NCBI GenBank assembly: GCA_949130485.1
Contig: OX422190.1
Location: 2,503,281 to 2,567,280, forward strand
Direction of reading: 5' to 3'
DNA length: 64,000 bases
DNA from: Agelas oroides
Lineage: Eukaryota; Porifera; Demospongiae; Agelasida; Agelasidae
Shown: positions 43,553 to 56,700 of the stretch, in pieces
Layout: each line of letters opens with the position of its first letter
Numbering within the stretch: the first letter of the stretch is position 1
Notes under the pieces: model-generated
Databases searched by the model: none
What the model was told of the DNA's origin: nothing
The model's input: only the letters and a program-made list of their open reading frames with translations
Position numbers and translations under genes: made by a program

Positions 43553-44690
43553 GTTTCTGTTGTTTTTTTTTTGTTGTTGTGTAACCACACCCCAAGTGAA
43601 ATGACTTGTTATGTAGTTTATTGTTGATGTTGATGGATTTCTGGAGGATGTTAGCTGTTTGCACTTATCCACTTGACAATGGAATCATGGGTGTAACTGT
43701 TGTCTAATTGGGTATGTGCATGTGTGTGTGAGTGGTTGTTCTAAGGCACTGTGGTATATACATGACTGTCTACCTGTTCTGTTGTATGACAGGGTTGTAA
43801 CACTGTATGTTGTGTGTTGTCCAAGGAACAGTTTCTATAGCTGGTTATACATTGTGGGCAGGTGTGTGTAGGTTGTGTATGGTGGGTGGCAGGTACATAG
43901 GTCATAAAGAGGTAAGGCATAACTGTGGTAAAGGAACCCTTGGAGAGTAAGAGTGTTTTTCCGGGTTCTTCCAGTACTTGTTACGGGACGCTTGCCTTTT
44001 GCTTTCTTTGTTTCGCAGATAGTTCTGCTTATCCCGCGCCCGTTTCTTGTGGACGTTACGCATACTGCGTTCCTTGTCAAATCCAGCACAAGTACGTCAA
44101 CTGCTGTATGAAAGTAGCAACATATGCAATCGTTTGGGAATCAATCGATCGTCAAGTTCTCTACGGAAGTAGAATAACCGCAGCTGCATGCCAACTTCAC
44201 GTGCTGTAGCTGTTGAACTTCTGTTGACGTAATCGCTATGAATATTCTATTCTAACAAAATGGCGTATAGCAGCAAGCATAAGCGTGGGGTTACCTGAGA
44301 ATCGCCGATTAATTCGACTTCTTTCTTTGAGAACGATGAGTGGTGGGTACAATACCCAGTAATTTATGCTGATCTTTCGCGTTTGAATCGTTGTAATAGC
44401 TTCAGCCGTTGTCGTGCTATCGTGGTGAGCAAAAGAAGAAGAAGAAGTCAGAAGATAGACGATTTGCCTTTTTTAGCGACTTGACTGTCAGGTACTTAGC
44501 GATGCTTTCCAGCAAATTTAACGATCCTGTTGCCCATGGAAGCACTCGATAATGTCTGATATGGCTCATGGAGGCCGTTGACTTATCTAACGCGGACATT
44601 TCGAGCGTGTCATTTGTGCACTTTGAATGTGGCCGCCATTTTTTTTCGGGGTCATCCCTACATATGGCGTACTACCGTACGCCATCATAA
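43553..44690. other. Spacer, mostly G/T-rich, no supported gene
   Basis: The G/T skew continues to about 43930. A 43925-44209 open frame has no recognisable domain and is probably chance. Confidence 0.4.
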
Positions 44691-44771
44691 ATATGTCATG
44701 CTGTGATAATCTGACAGCCATTACAGTTGTAAAAGAAACAAACAATATACGTACTTGTACAAATATAATCT

Positions 44772-44778
44772 TTATTCT
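44772..44778 (-). terminator. Poly(A) signal overlapping the NEURL4-like stop
   Basis: The last codons read TCA GAA TAA AG on the minus strand, so AATAAA includes the stop codon. Cleavage would be expected 10-30 bases further on. Confidence 0.4.
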
Positions 44779-47700
44779 GAAGGTTCTAACTTAACCATGA
44801 GGCCATACAGAAAGATGGCCTTCCTGCATTTTGTCGACCACTCAAGTTCATTGTTTGAGAAATGATCATCAATTTGTGAGCTGGTTACTTGCACCGTCTG
44901 TGAGGAGACTTTGTAGGAGTCTGGATCAATCCTGAGCTTGAAGGCAACTTTGGCAGAATACTTCATTTTAGTAACTGGGTCAGTATACCTGTATGTGTTG
45001 GTAACAGAAATTAGCGATAATTATATTTCCCTCTCTTTCACGTTTTCTAATAGGGGCACAAGTCACCAACTACAACCTTAATCTGTCACTCTACATTAGA
45101 TAGTTCGAACAATGGCATGAGAATCAGAAGAGGTATATGCACTAATTTGTGTGAAGTCACTGAAGTAAAGTGGTCAAGTAAACTAAGCAGCTAATATTCA
45201 TAAAGCACAGAGATAGGTACAGGCCTGGTCTTAGTAGCACCTTGCATTTTTGTGCTATTTCTAAGTGCCATATGCACTGTGTAGTGAACTGTATACCGTA
45301 TAGCGCTAAATTTTTGAGGGTCTAAATTTTCGCGAATAGCAGTTTTTGAACATTTCGTTGAAATGATTTCACGAATTCGCTGTCTAAACCATGTGCATGC
45401 TGCAAATGTAATGTACTATGGGTGTGGCAAACAAGCCTAGTTCTATCTAATATGCACTGTTACGCCGTTGTCCGCTTGAGCTCGCAGCTGTCAGCAAGGC
45501 AGTGCCTACCTCGAAGGTATCTCTTTGGAGAGCGTCCCTTGCGGATTCGGCAGCACAGTCCCGGGATGTTGTCCATCAAATCTCTTGCAGTCAGAGCGTG
45601 AAAACTCTGGTTCACGCATCAAAAATTTTCGTTGAAATAACTTCACGAACGGTCGAAAATTTGCAAAATTAAAGACCCACAAAATTTTAGCGCTATACGG
45701 TAGTTCATATTATCAGTACAACTAAATAAGTGGTGCCTCTAACTTCAATAGCAGACCAACTCTATAAATTGACAGCCACTTACAAGTGAGTCTTTGCATA
45801 CACTTCACCATTGGTGCAATACTTGATTGATGGAGACACAAAGATCTGCTGGACATCAAATCCCTCTGGTTTGAATGTCTCATTAAAGTGGGTATCAGGG
45901 CGGGTGACCTGATGGTTACCAAATGTGCAATCACCTGAGTAAGAATTGCAACAGCCATGTAAGGTTGTAGTTATTACACAGAAAGTATTGATGTACCGTA
46001 AAAAGTTCCGTGTTAAAGATTTTCGTTGGTCCAGCCAACAACGAAAATTAAACTCACGATAAATTTTCGACAGTGTAAATTTGCAGTCCGAAAATAACTT
46101 GTATGATGTGCACATAAAGCTAGCCGTTTTTAGTGCTCTGCTCTTGACTCGGTTCTAGTCCTCATTCATGATGTCAATTCAAAGCTACTTCAAGCCGAAG
46201 GGTGGTCTTCCGGATCCCGAAGGATCGTTGTCAACATGTCTGCCAACGCGGCAAACAATCATCCTGCAAACAAGACAGTGGAGAAGGCTATCGTGGACAA
46301 AGGCCTTGGTAAGAAACACGGTCAGTACTTTATATTCATGGTAGTCTCGGATGCAGCAAGCTCTTTCGTACTCTTCCATGCTGCTTGAAGTCTTAAGCTT
46401 TTTCAGTGCTAAAAATTTTTCGTTGCCCTGTCCGCTTCTATGAAATTTTTTTTAACACATAAAATTTATACCGTGAAAATTTGCAACACAAATAATTGCC
46501 AGGAAGCAATGGCATCCAATCTGAGTGTGCATTCATTAGTACCACGGTGTACCTGCCACAGTAATAATATCTTGTTTGCTCCCATTAATTCATGGCAAAG
46601 CTGAAGAAAGTGTCTTGTTACATACTCAAGTTTTTAGTAAACTTGTTTGACTCCTTAAATCCTGACAATGTTAGTAAAACCTTTTAGCAAAGGTGAACTG
46701 CAGTTGAGGCAGGCCTTATAGACCTCTACAAAAAGCCTCCGTATCTTTAGGTTTGGCAAGAGCACATAAGAACGGGCAGCTTGAGTAAGAGCGTGTAACT
46801 CCGCAAAATTTTAAACCGGTCGGAATTTACCGCCAGTACTAAAAATAGTAACACATATCTGCCCAGTTGCGTAGACATAAGCCATTCTTGCTAAGCATGT
46901 GACCGAGTGTTCTATTTTTAGTATGGTTCAATAATTTTGACTGGACTATGGGCTTCTATTGGAGTTACATGCTCTTACTCGAGCTGCCCGTTCTTATGCG
47001 CTCTTAGTTTGCTAGGCCATAAAAGTCCATAGGCAGGTCCATACACTGCATACAGTGGTTATGATGTAACAATGTTGTGTGCCAAACTTTGGCCTTCTAT
47101 ATTGACAAGAAACATGCAATCACTGTGTACATACCTGGAAGCATAAGATCCCCACAGTCGAGTATGTTCCGAACATTTCCAACAGCAGTACCATGGTATG
47201 CCACATGCCACTTTGTGAACACATTCCTAACTTCAGCCTGGGGTCCAAGCCTAGATGGGAAAAAGTGCAAGAAGACCACTCGTCTTGTGTACGGACCTCC
47301 TACGGAATGTCTTGGTACAAGACTAGGAGACTACCGTAAATGCTCACTAATAATTACGCCCTTTTTCTTGAGTCTAAAGTGAGAAGGAACATTACTCAAA
47401 TATTCAATTACTCTCGACTGTACACCCCCTGGTTCAACGTGAGGCCTCATGGAAGGTAGATAATATTCACGATGACTTCTGTAGGCAATAGCTATTCAGG
47501 AAACATCATGATCGTGCACCACAGGAATTATCAACCGCTGGAGACTACATCTATAAAACAGTAACAAGCTGGTCATACTAGGCAGAAGTTTGATTTTAAA
47601 CTTTTTAACCTGACACCTGCCTTTCCTCTTTGAAAAGTGCATCTATTGGAAAGTGGTCCAGCCAAACAGGTAGTGGCTTGATATGAACATTCAGGTTGGT

Positions 47701-50700
47701 CGTAACCAGTTATTGTGGTATAAAAAAGAATCTATCACTTCAGCTTTGAGTACCTTAGTGCACACTTGACCCATCCCAGTGGTACTGCGTATTTCATCTG
47801 TGCTCCAGGGTTGCCATGGTACTTCACTGGAGGGTCTCCTCTCTGAGCAGCACACCTCTCACAGTAGCACTTGTTATGCTCCACAGCTAAGTAGGGTTCT
47901 ATTGAAAGAGAGTCTTTCTTTAAGTATGTAAAGGATGTCTAGACGGAAAGAACTGGATGTCTAGACAGAAAGAACTGGATGTCTAGACAGAAAGAACTGG
48001 ATGTCTAGACAGAAAGAATTGGATGTCTAGATAGAAAGAACTGGGTGTTTCAGTCTAACAAAAACTCATTAATGAAAATTGTATGGGCAGGAGGGCTAGA
48101 AGTGAGGCCATTTAATTCTTCTGGTGTCTGTCCAAGTGCTGCAGTTCCAAATGTTTGCGAAACAAAAAACTTACCACTCATTGTTCACATCAGCTGGTGA
48201 CCCTCCCCCTCTGTCTACTTAGGTAGACATTGAGATAATCCACGTGGGAGGCCTTCCCTCCATTTTCGCATACTGTAAGCGTCAAAACTGGATAGTGGAT
48301 AGTGGGAAGGCCTAGGAACGAGGCTATGGAAAATCTACAGATCATTAGAAAATAACTGATTCTGTGTCAGAGATCTAATAGCCTTGTTAGAGTTTAGTTC
48401 ACTCAAACTGGCATGCAGTTGATTCACACTGGGGATCATGGCTACTCTGCGCCTACCTGGGATCGCTAAATTCCTGACAAATCTCTCACAGAGGTCTTGG
48501 TAGTGGCACTTGTGAGCAGGGGAAACATCGGACCCTGTGTGATAAACACTCACACCTAGAATGCCACTTTGTTTGCTCCTTATTTTCATCAGTGATGAGG
48601 ACATCTCTAAGGTGGGTGTGTCTAGAGCTTTATCTTGTTTTTTCCAAGGCTGCAGTTTTTGTTTGACCGACGAGGGGGAAGTGGGTTCAATGTCGTGCAA
48701 AGGAGCACTGACAGAAGGTTTAGATTCTGGTGATTCTTCAGTGAGAGGCTTTAATTCTACCTCACAGCACTGTCCATACAAGTCTACCACTGCATATCGA
48801 AGTTTCGGGACTTTATAGGATACTTGGGTCACACAACGTCCATTGATGTAGAAACTCAGGGTGTTGTTCAACTCACACAGCACACCGATTGTATCTCCTT
48901 CTTTGAGAGAGAGAAGATCAATGTCGGTTGCAAACTGCTGCAGCTTCTAGACAACAAAGAAAACTTTGTAAGGAGACTGTCTCCTCCATATTGAAGTTCT
49001 TTTGGTACAGCTGAGGTACCCCGACCTACTAGTCAGAGTTGAAGAATTACAAAACTAACAAAGAGGTATTTGCCAAAACGAACCTAGTAATTCCATAAAA
49101 ACAAAATGCACTAAGGCATGCACCCATGCAGAGTTCATCTAATATGGTCAGAGCTCCATCCCTGGTCTGATATAGTAAATATTCCGAGTTCCATCCCTTG
49201 TCTGGTATAGATATGAATATTTGCAGAGTCCACCCCTTGTCTGGTTTAGTACCCAAAGTTCAAAAGTTCCACCCCTTGTCTGGCTAGTTCATCTAATAGC
49301 TCATGGATATAGCTGGGAGTTCCACCCCTTGTCTGGCTAGTTCATCTAATAGCTCATGGATATAGCTGGGAGTTCCACCCCTTTGTCTGGCTAGTTCATC
49401 TAATAGCTCATGGATATAGCTGGGAGTTCCACCCCTTTGTCTGGCTAGTTCATCTAATAGCTCATGGATATAGCTGGGAGTTCCACCCCTTATCTAGTAT
49501 AGTAAATGAATATTCTTAGCAATACTATGGTTAGCCTCCTTCCCAGGCCACTCCCAGCAATACTATGAGTTGTGTTGTCATGCCACTGTATATTAGTGGG
49601 TGTGGTGAATGTAGGTTCACACAATTCACAAACAAATTTTCTGTGAAATTTCAGACAAAGTATGAATGTTGAACAGGAACCCGCTATATATGGTAGGTCT
49701 AAGTATAGTCGCACAGATATCACACGACTGTCTAGAATACATTCTGGCTGTTCCTTCCTTCTTACCTGCCCTCCCACAAAGAGGCAGGAGATACCATTAG
49801 ATGCACACAAGACAAAACTCTGTCCTTGAAGATCAGAGGCCTTGTCAGCCATGCAAGCCTGCGATGGTGTTAAGCCAGTCACTCCAATCATTATCGTACC
49901 ACTCCATTTCGTGTTCAGCTGTTTTATCTGAACCTAAGGGAAGAAGAGAGTAAAAAATGACATAAATGTTTCTCTGCAGAGATATGTGTGTACTCAGGTC
50001 TAGGCAGGTGAATGGAAACTACTGTAATCTCTCGAAAGTATGCCCATGGGTGATGAACTTAAGTGGCTCCTAAAAGAGGGGGGTGGGCGTATTTTCGAGA
50101 GTTGTGATATTTCTCTCGAAAATACGCCCACCTCACACGCAGGTAGTCTAGCCCTTGTTACTTGCGCATGCAGTGATTCTTCAATGCCTCTTTTGTCATG
50201 GCTTGCTTATGCAATAACAGCAAATGGTGTCTGCCTTCATTTGTTAGTCCCTCCTCTTGCACAGTGCTGCTACTTCGGTGCGTGCAACATAACAGCATGT
50301 ACTGCGGCATAAATAAGTGGATGTACTTTCGAGAGAAAAGCACCCTTTGCAACAACTTCATTAAAAAAAGGGGGGTGGGCGTATTTTCGAGGGTGGGCTT
50401 ATTTTCGGGAGATTACAGTAGTATCTACTGACTGCATGTGTATACATTCTGAGTGTACCTGGAAGAGTCTGTCGTTTGGTAGAGGAGCTGACGAGATGAC
50501 AACGCCTTTTGTATAGCTTTTCACTCGTCTGGCTGACCTACGATCAAGTCCCAGCTGGACATTTGGTCCATGTGATGTTGAAAAGGTCACCATGCTGCAA
50601 GAAATTACAGACAGATACAACCATGTACATTTAGTTGAGGGAGGAGGGGTGAACCTAACCTCATTCCTCATGTGGGAAAGGAAAAAAACAGCCTGGGAAT

Positions 50701-53700
50701 GAGGCTAGTATAAAGCATGAAATCAAACATTATTCTGTTGCACATTTCGATCACGTTACCACGTTTGAAGCACTGTAGCGCAGAATTTCGGTTAGGGGCA
50801 GGGCTCATACGCACTGTGTAGACGTATCAGGTATTTGTGCAGCTACGCAGCGCGTATGAGCCCTGTCCTTAACAGAAGTTCTGTGCTACAGCGCTTCGAA
50901 CGTGGTAATGCGACTGAAATATGCAACGGAATAATATTCCATTTCTACCCAGGACTGCCACATATGGAACAGCCCAAAATACAGATATTGACATATATTA
51001 TCAATCACATCATTAAGTACACAAATAAACTTACTCTGCAGAGCTGGAAGCTTCTTGATCTGTTACCTGGCTATTGGACTGAGTGAGGTGATAAAGGGGT
51101 GTGGCAATCAGTTGCTAAGCAACAGAGCAATAAAATCAGCTGCAATTAACTTGACAGAGCAGAATCTAGCTATGTTTATAGTGACATTACATCATGGCCA
51201 TACCCAAGCCATCCATACATCTCCTAGCAAAAGTCAGGCCTAGATGTTATATGAAGTCACCCCCCATTGTGCAGGACACGTGGCACAAAAAACCCTGGCC
51301 ATGTTACCTCCTTACCTCAGGAGCTGGAGTCTCCATCTGTTCTCCAACAACTTTCACACACTGAGCTGACCCATACAGATCCACTACTGCATACACACTC
51401 TAATTAAAGCCAAGTACCAAAGTGAAAGTGAAAGTTCACTAGCATTTGTAAAACCACAGTTTACATTCCTACAATACTAAAAAGGTCAGAGTTATATGCT
51501 GCAACACAAGTCTAGCCTGTTCCCAGGCCCCGCCCAACTTTTGGTCACTTTCAGCATGGATCCAAAAAGTACCAAAAAGCTAGACGGGGTCTGGGAACGA
51601 GGCTACATAAAGATATACACTATGTGTGGCAGTCCCGGATAGAAATCGAATATTATTCTGTCACATATTTCGAGCGCATCACCAAGTTTGACGCACAGTA
51701 GTGCTGACCTTCCGCTAAGGGCGGGGCTCATACATGAAGTGTAAACACATGAATATCTGATGCGTCTATGAAGCGTGTATGAGCCCCGCCCTTAGTGGAA
51801 GCTCAGCGCTATAGCGCGTCACGCTTGGTGATGCGCTCGAAATATGCGACGGAATAATATTCGATTTCTATTCGGGACTGCCCCATGTAATTTAGTTTAT
51901 GAGGCGGACCACCCATTTCCTTCTCATAAATACACCCCCCCCCCCCCACTCTGAATGCATACCTCGGGCACTCCAAACACTGCAGGACCAAGGTCACAGC
52001 CATTGACAAACACATGCATGGCTCCCTCGGGAGAACGCTGCACACCAACTATATTCCCAGTCTGCAAGAAACAACACACACTCAAATCTAAACCTCATTG
52101 ATGTCTGCTTTTAACACCTATGTGATGTTGGACATTATTGCTTAAAAAAAAAATTATTTGTTTGTTGCAGAAACACCGCCCATCTGCTGATAGTACTTAG
52201 AGATAATGTATCCCTGGCATGTTTTTGCTGATTCTGTGATATGAGAGGTAAAAAATGTTAGTGCTTATCCTGCGTAACTGGAGATAATTCCCCGAAAAGT
52301 TAGATGCTAATTTGAATAAAAACAATTGTTGAATCCTAAGTGTGTAAAAATAGTAAAATGGAAAACTTACTTAATTACAATGATTAATCGATTATTTGAT
52401 CAGCATAAAAGCATGAACAGTTAAAATCACTATTCATTCCAGCTGCCACAAATTCATTCTCTTAATCTATTCTCTCAAACCAAATGCAGTATTAGCCTTG
52501 TTCCCACGCTCTCCCCATCGTGGGATATTACAGTAATCCTCCACACGTGATTCCTACCCAGTCTCATTCCCAGACCATCTTAAAAAGCGGCAAAAGGGTC
52601 CAGTATTCCAAGCAAAATTTCTTGTCACATGGGGCAAGGCCAACTTCACAAAGAGTAAAATAATAATGTTTACAGACTCAAGCTTTTTCACGGCTTGGTG
52701 TATACAGATTGCGGCAGGTATGGTCGATGAGGAAGCTATAAAGTAGCCTCGTTCCCAGGTCTTCCCAGCTATAAAGTCTGTTGGGACAGCTGAGAAGAAG
52801 CTGTGAGACAAGATTTCTCCGCTTCAATTTGGTTCAAAATCCACATCATGCACATATAATTACATCATTTGCAATCTGATTTAAGCTGCTCAGAGCATCT
52901 TGCCTCATGCTGGAAATAAGATGTTATGATGTGCTGATTTAAGCTCTAAGACCTGAGGGCGATCCTGCCCATGTGACAATGAATACTGTATAGCGGGAAA
53001 TTTTCGCTGGTGCAAATTTTCGCGAAAAAGCGTCCAGGCTCTTCAGAAGAAACTTTCGCGGTTTTTATTTTCGCGGAACGCTCTGACCACACCCCTACCG
53101 GTTGATGCGACATCTTCGGAGCGTCTCTTACGGTTTCGTTGGTATTTTGTACAGTAGGAGGCTGATTCTTCTTTACAGCAACCATTTAGAGGGCAGACAG
53201 ACTGTAGAGAACGATCATGTTCACATCGGTACTCGACGTATGCACGTAATGACGTGATCAATTTCCATCCTAGTTAATTTTTTCGCGGTTTTTATTTTCG
53301 CGGAAGCAGGTCTGTCCGCGAAAATCGCGAAAATTTGCACCCAGCGAAAATTTCCCGCTATACGGTATCACTTTAGAACAGCAGACCCACTTTTGAAGGT
53401 GCACATGTAGAAGGGTTTGGGCTTCCTACCTGCAATCTGTTGAGTGAACGGCCATAATTCTCTGTGATTGTGTTTCCATTGGCCAGTACGGAGCTGCCAC
53501 TCACAATCCACGTCTCTGGTGGCAGTTGGGTGCTCACTTGGGGAACGACAGAGAAAATGGATGGGTTGCACGTGGTCAGACCAATCCGTAGCAGCCCCTG
53601 CCAATTTTTGGCACGCTTCAAAAGCTCAACCTGCATAAGTGTGGAGGGAACAAGATATATTTGAGTGGATAAGCACCTGGATGCAAACCATACGACCAAA

Positions 53701-56700
53701 TAAGGCAGTCTTGGTGGCCATATGTTGCTATGGTGATCACAACAAGCTCAAAAAGTGCAAGCTTCCAATTTTAAATCAGACTTGAGAATGATAGTTAGCC
53801 AGCCAGATATGTACCTCAAAAGTCGCACCCTCTTTGAGAGGTCTGACGCTGAATGTCACACCGTCCTTGTAGCTGTGGATCCGTCTGGCCACAGTGCAGT
53901 TGTCAGTCAGTTGAACATTCCTGCCACACCTTGGATAGAAGGCGTGGTCTGAAGGATCTTCATGAATGGAGAAAGCTAAAGGTCAACTCCGTCGATGCCA
54001 GTACATTGCTTATGCATCAATCACATAAAGTGATGACTGAATCTCCCTAGCAACCAATGAAAAACTGGAATATGCCTTAACTACAAATGGAAAGTGGCTT
54101 GGGAATGGAGCCACATGGAAGTGGCTTGGGAAGGAGACTACACATTGGAAGTGGCTTGGGAATGGGGCTACACATGGAAAGTGGCTTGGGAACGGGGCTT
54201 GGGAATGGAGCCACATGGAAGTGGCTTGGGAATGAGGCTACACATTGAAAGTGACTTCGGAATGAGGCTACACATTGAAAGTGGCTTGGGAACGGGGCTA
54301 CACATGGAAAGTGGCTTGGGAACGGGGCTTGGGAATGGAGCCACATGGAAGTGGCTTGGGAATGAGGCTACACATTGAAAGTGACTTCGGAATGAGGCTA
54401 CACATTGAAAGTGGCTTGGGAATGGGGCTACACATGGAAAGTGGCTTGGGAATGGGGCTACACATGGAAAGTGGCTTGGGAATGGGGCTACACATGGACA
54501 GTAGTCTGGAAACAAAACCACACGTGCCTAATTTGCAGCTAACTTACTGAATGTTAGGGGCTCATTTGGGAGACTACGCAACACATGCTGCGGTGTTAGA
54601 GTGGGCCTTTGCCTGGTTATCACATGATTATCGTCCTGGAGGTTCTCATGGCGTTCGACGATGGTCACCTGAGCACACTGTCCATAGATATCCACCACAC
54701 CATACACTCCTGCAGCAAGAGAGGACAAACAGATGATATTTTCATCAAAAGCCAAATTTGACGTCTAAGCTCACGTAACAAGAAGACCATGTGACGGCTG
54801 GTTGGCTGTGCAGTGGTCGTACTGGCGGCTCAAGCCAGGAACCTTCCTATATTTTCACTTCAACACATGTTTTTAAAGGGTGGGGAGATTCTTTATTATC
54901 AAATACCGTATAGCAGGTATCTTTCGTGGGAGAAAACTTTCGTGAATTGGCAGAAAACAAGATTTTCGCGGAGAAAACATTCGCAGATTACTCGCTGGTG
55001 CTGCCAATTGTGCCCCCAAAAGATGCCATGCCCCTAAAAATTCGTGGGAGAAAACTTTTGCAAATATGAGCCACAAAACCTCGAAATTCACAAAGTTTTC
55101 TCCCTCGAAAGTTTCCCGCTATAATGTAATTAGAGTGACTGCAATAAAGCCTCCTTACCTGTGGGAATGTCTCTGGCGGCACATCCCATATCTTCGTCGC
55201 CCAGAAAGAAATGGAGTTCCCCACCACTGGTTACCATGACTCCCACCACCATCTCCATGGGAACCACATCAAGATTGAGAGGGTAGTCTGAGTGCAGGGC
55301 AATGCCACTGTGGAAAACTTCTGTCCCAGAGAGAACCCAGGACGTTTCAGCCATGTCAGAAATCTCTTCGAAACTCTCAAAGTCTAGTAGGTCTGGAGCC
55401 AGCTTGCAGACACCTACAGTCAATCAATGAAGGAAGAAAGGGGAAAAGTGATACTCCATAATTTCTGCTGTTTCTAATTAGCAATAATTCATGTATGTAA
55501 TATTATTGCTGAGCACAGCGAAGCGGAGCGACGCTTGGTAATCGTGACATAGGCGTAGAGGCATGACGTAGCATAGGAGGCTGGAGGCTCAGCTCGGCAG
55601 TCGCATTACAGTCTTGGCTCCGCTTTCTTGTAAATTTGCGAACTCATGGCTTTGTTCAGGTACCTCAAGCGAGAGACAGCAACACACCTTGATAAACAGA
55701 CCTGAGGCCCCACCGCCAAATTAGACAGCCAATATTTCCGGTTATAGGGTATTCATGAGTATGCACTTACCAAACTGTAGCGAACCACTCCAGCTGTCAA
55801 TAATCACCTCGACGGTAACTTGGAACAACTCATTTGGACGAAGGGGGCGGCTGGTAAATGCTGTTGACTTAGTGAACTCCTCGTAAGGGTGCGTGCGCGA
55901 AGCAGTCAATCTGTCTTCGGATATCTGTGCATTTCCACCACACAGTGCATGGAATCGTAGCGGGGTACTCATGTCCAGGGACGTGGAGTCAACGATGGAG
56001 GATGAGTTCGAAGTTACACTTGTGATCTTCACCTCTGCACACTGTCCGTAAAGGTCGACGATGCCGTATAACCGAGGAGGCAGATCAGCGGCTGCCATGC
56101 CTACTTGACGACCATTGATGTAGACTATCAAGGACCCATCTTGACTTCTCATTACGCCAACACGCTCCCCCGACTGCCAAGACAAACAACAAGCAAAAAA
56201 ACAACAACAAGCAAACAATAAAAACAAACAACAAACAAGCAAACAATAAAAACAAACAATAAAAAAGAAACAAAAAAGCAAACAAACAAACAATTCCAAT
56301 ACAGCCATCTCATGTACATTCATTTTCAATTTCAAGTACATTGTCAGAATGAGACCTAAATAACATGGCTTGCACATGCGCACTAGCTGTACTATCCACC
56401 TTTGAAACGAGATTCAAATACAGTTCACAAAGACTAACACTGCACTGATCGATCTTGTTTGTTTTTATAGTTTGCTTGTTGTAAAATCTGTGGCGTTTAA
56501 TACAACGATGCTCAATCTTTTTTTCACATATAGTTCTGATGGCAATGGAACTTCATCCAAGTAAGGTATTCAGGCAACCTAACCTCAGGCCCCTCCCCCC
56601 TGAGGAGAGAGTACTGGTACTCACTGTTTGCACAGCCACGTAATATCTAGGGGATTCGTAAAATAACAAATACTTACTGTACATTAGGTACATATACGAA

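Noticed and set aside
43925-44209. Cys-rich 94-codon frame as a secreted peptide
   Set aside because: No signal peptide and no recognisable cysteine pattern; it lies in a skewed-composition spacer.
48335-48456. Continuation of the NEURL4-like exon to the TAG at 48335
   Set aside because: The donor at 48457/48456 (CAG|GTAGGC) restores phase with the next exon, and the translated tail has no NEURL4 character.
54094-54550. Long open frames on both strands with ten-residue repeats (VAWERG.., [10 protein letters not shown]..)
   Set aside because: They are the 30 bp minisatellite read in frame; the region is a NEURL4-like intron.
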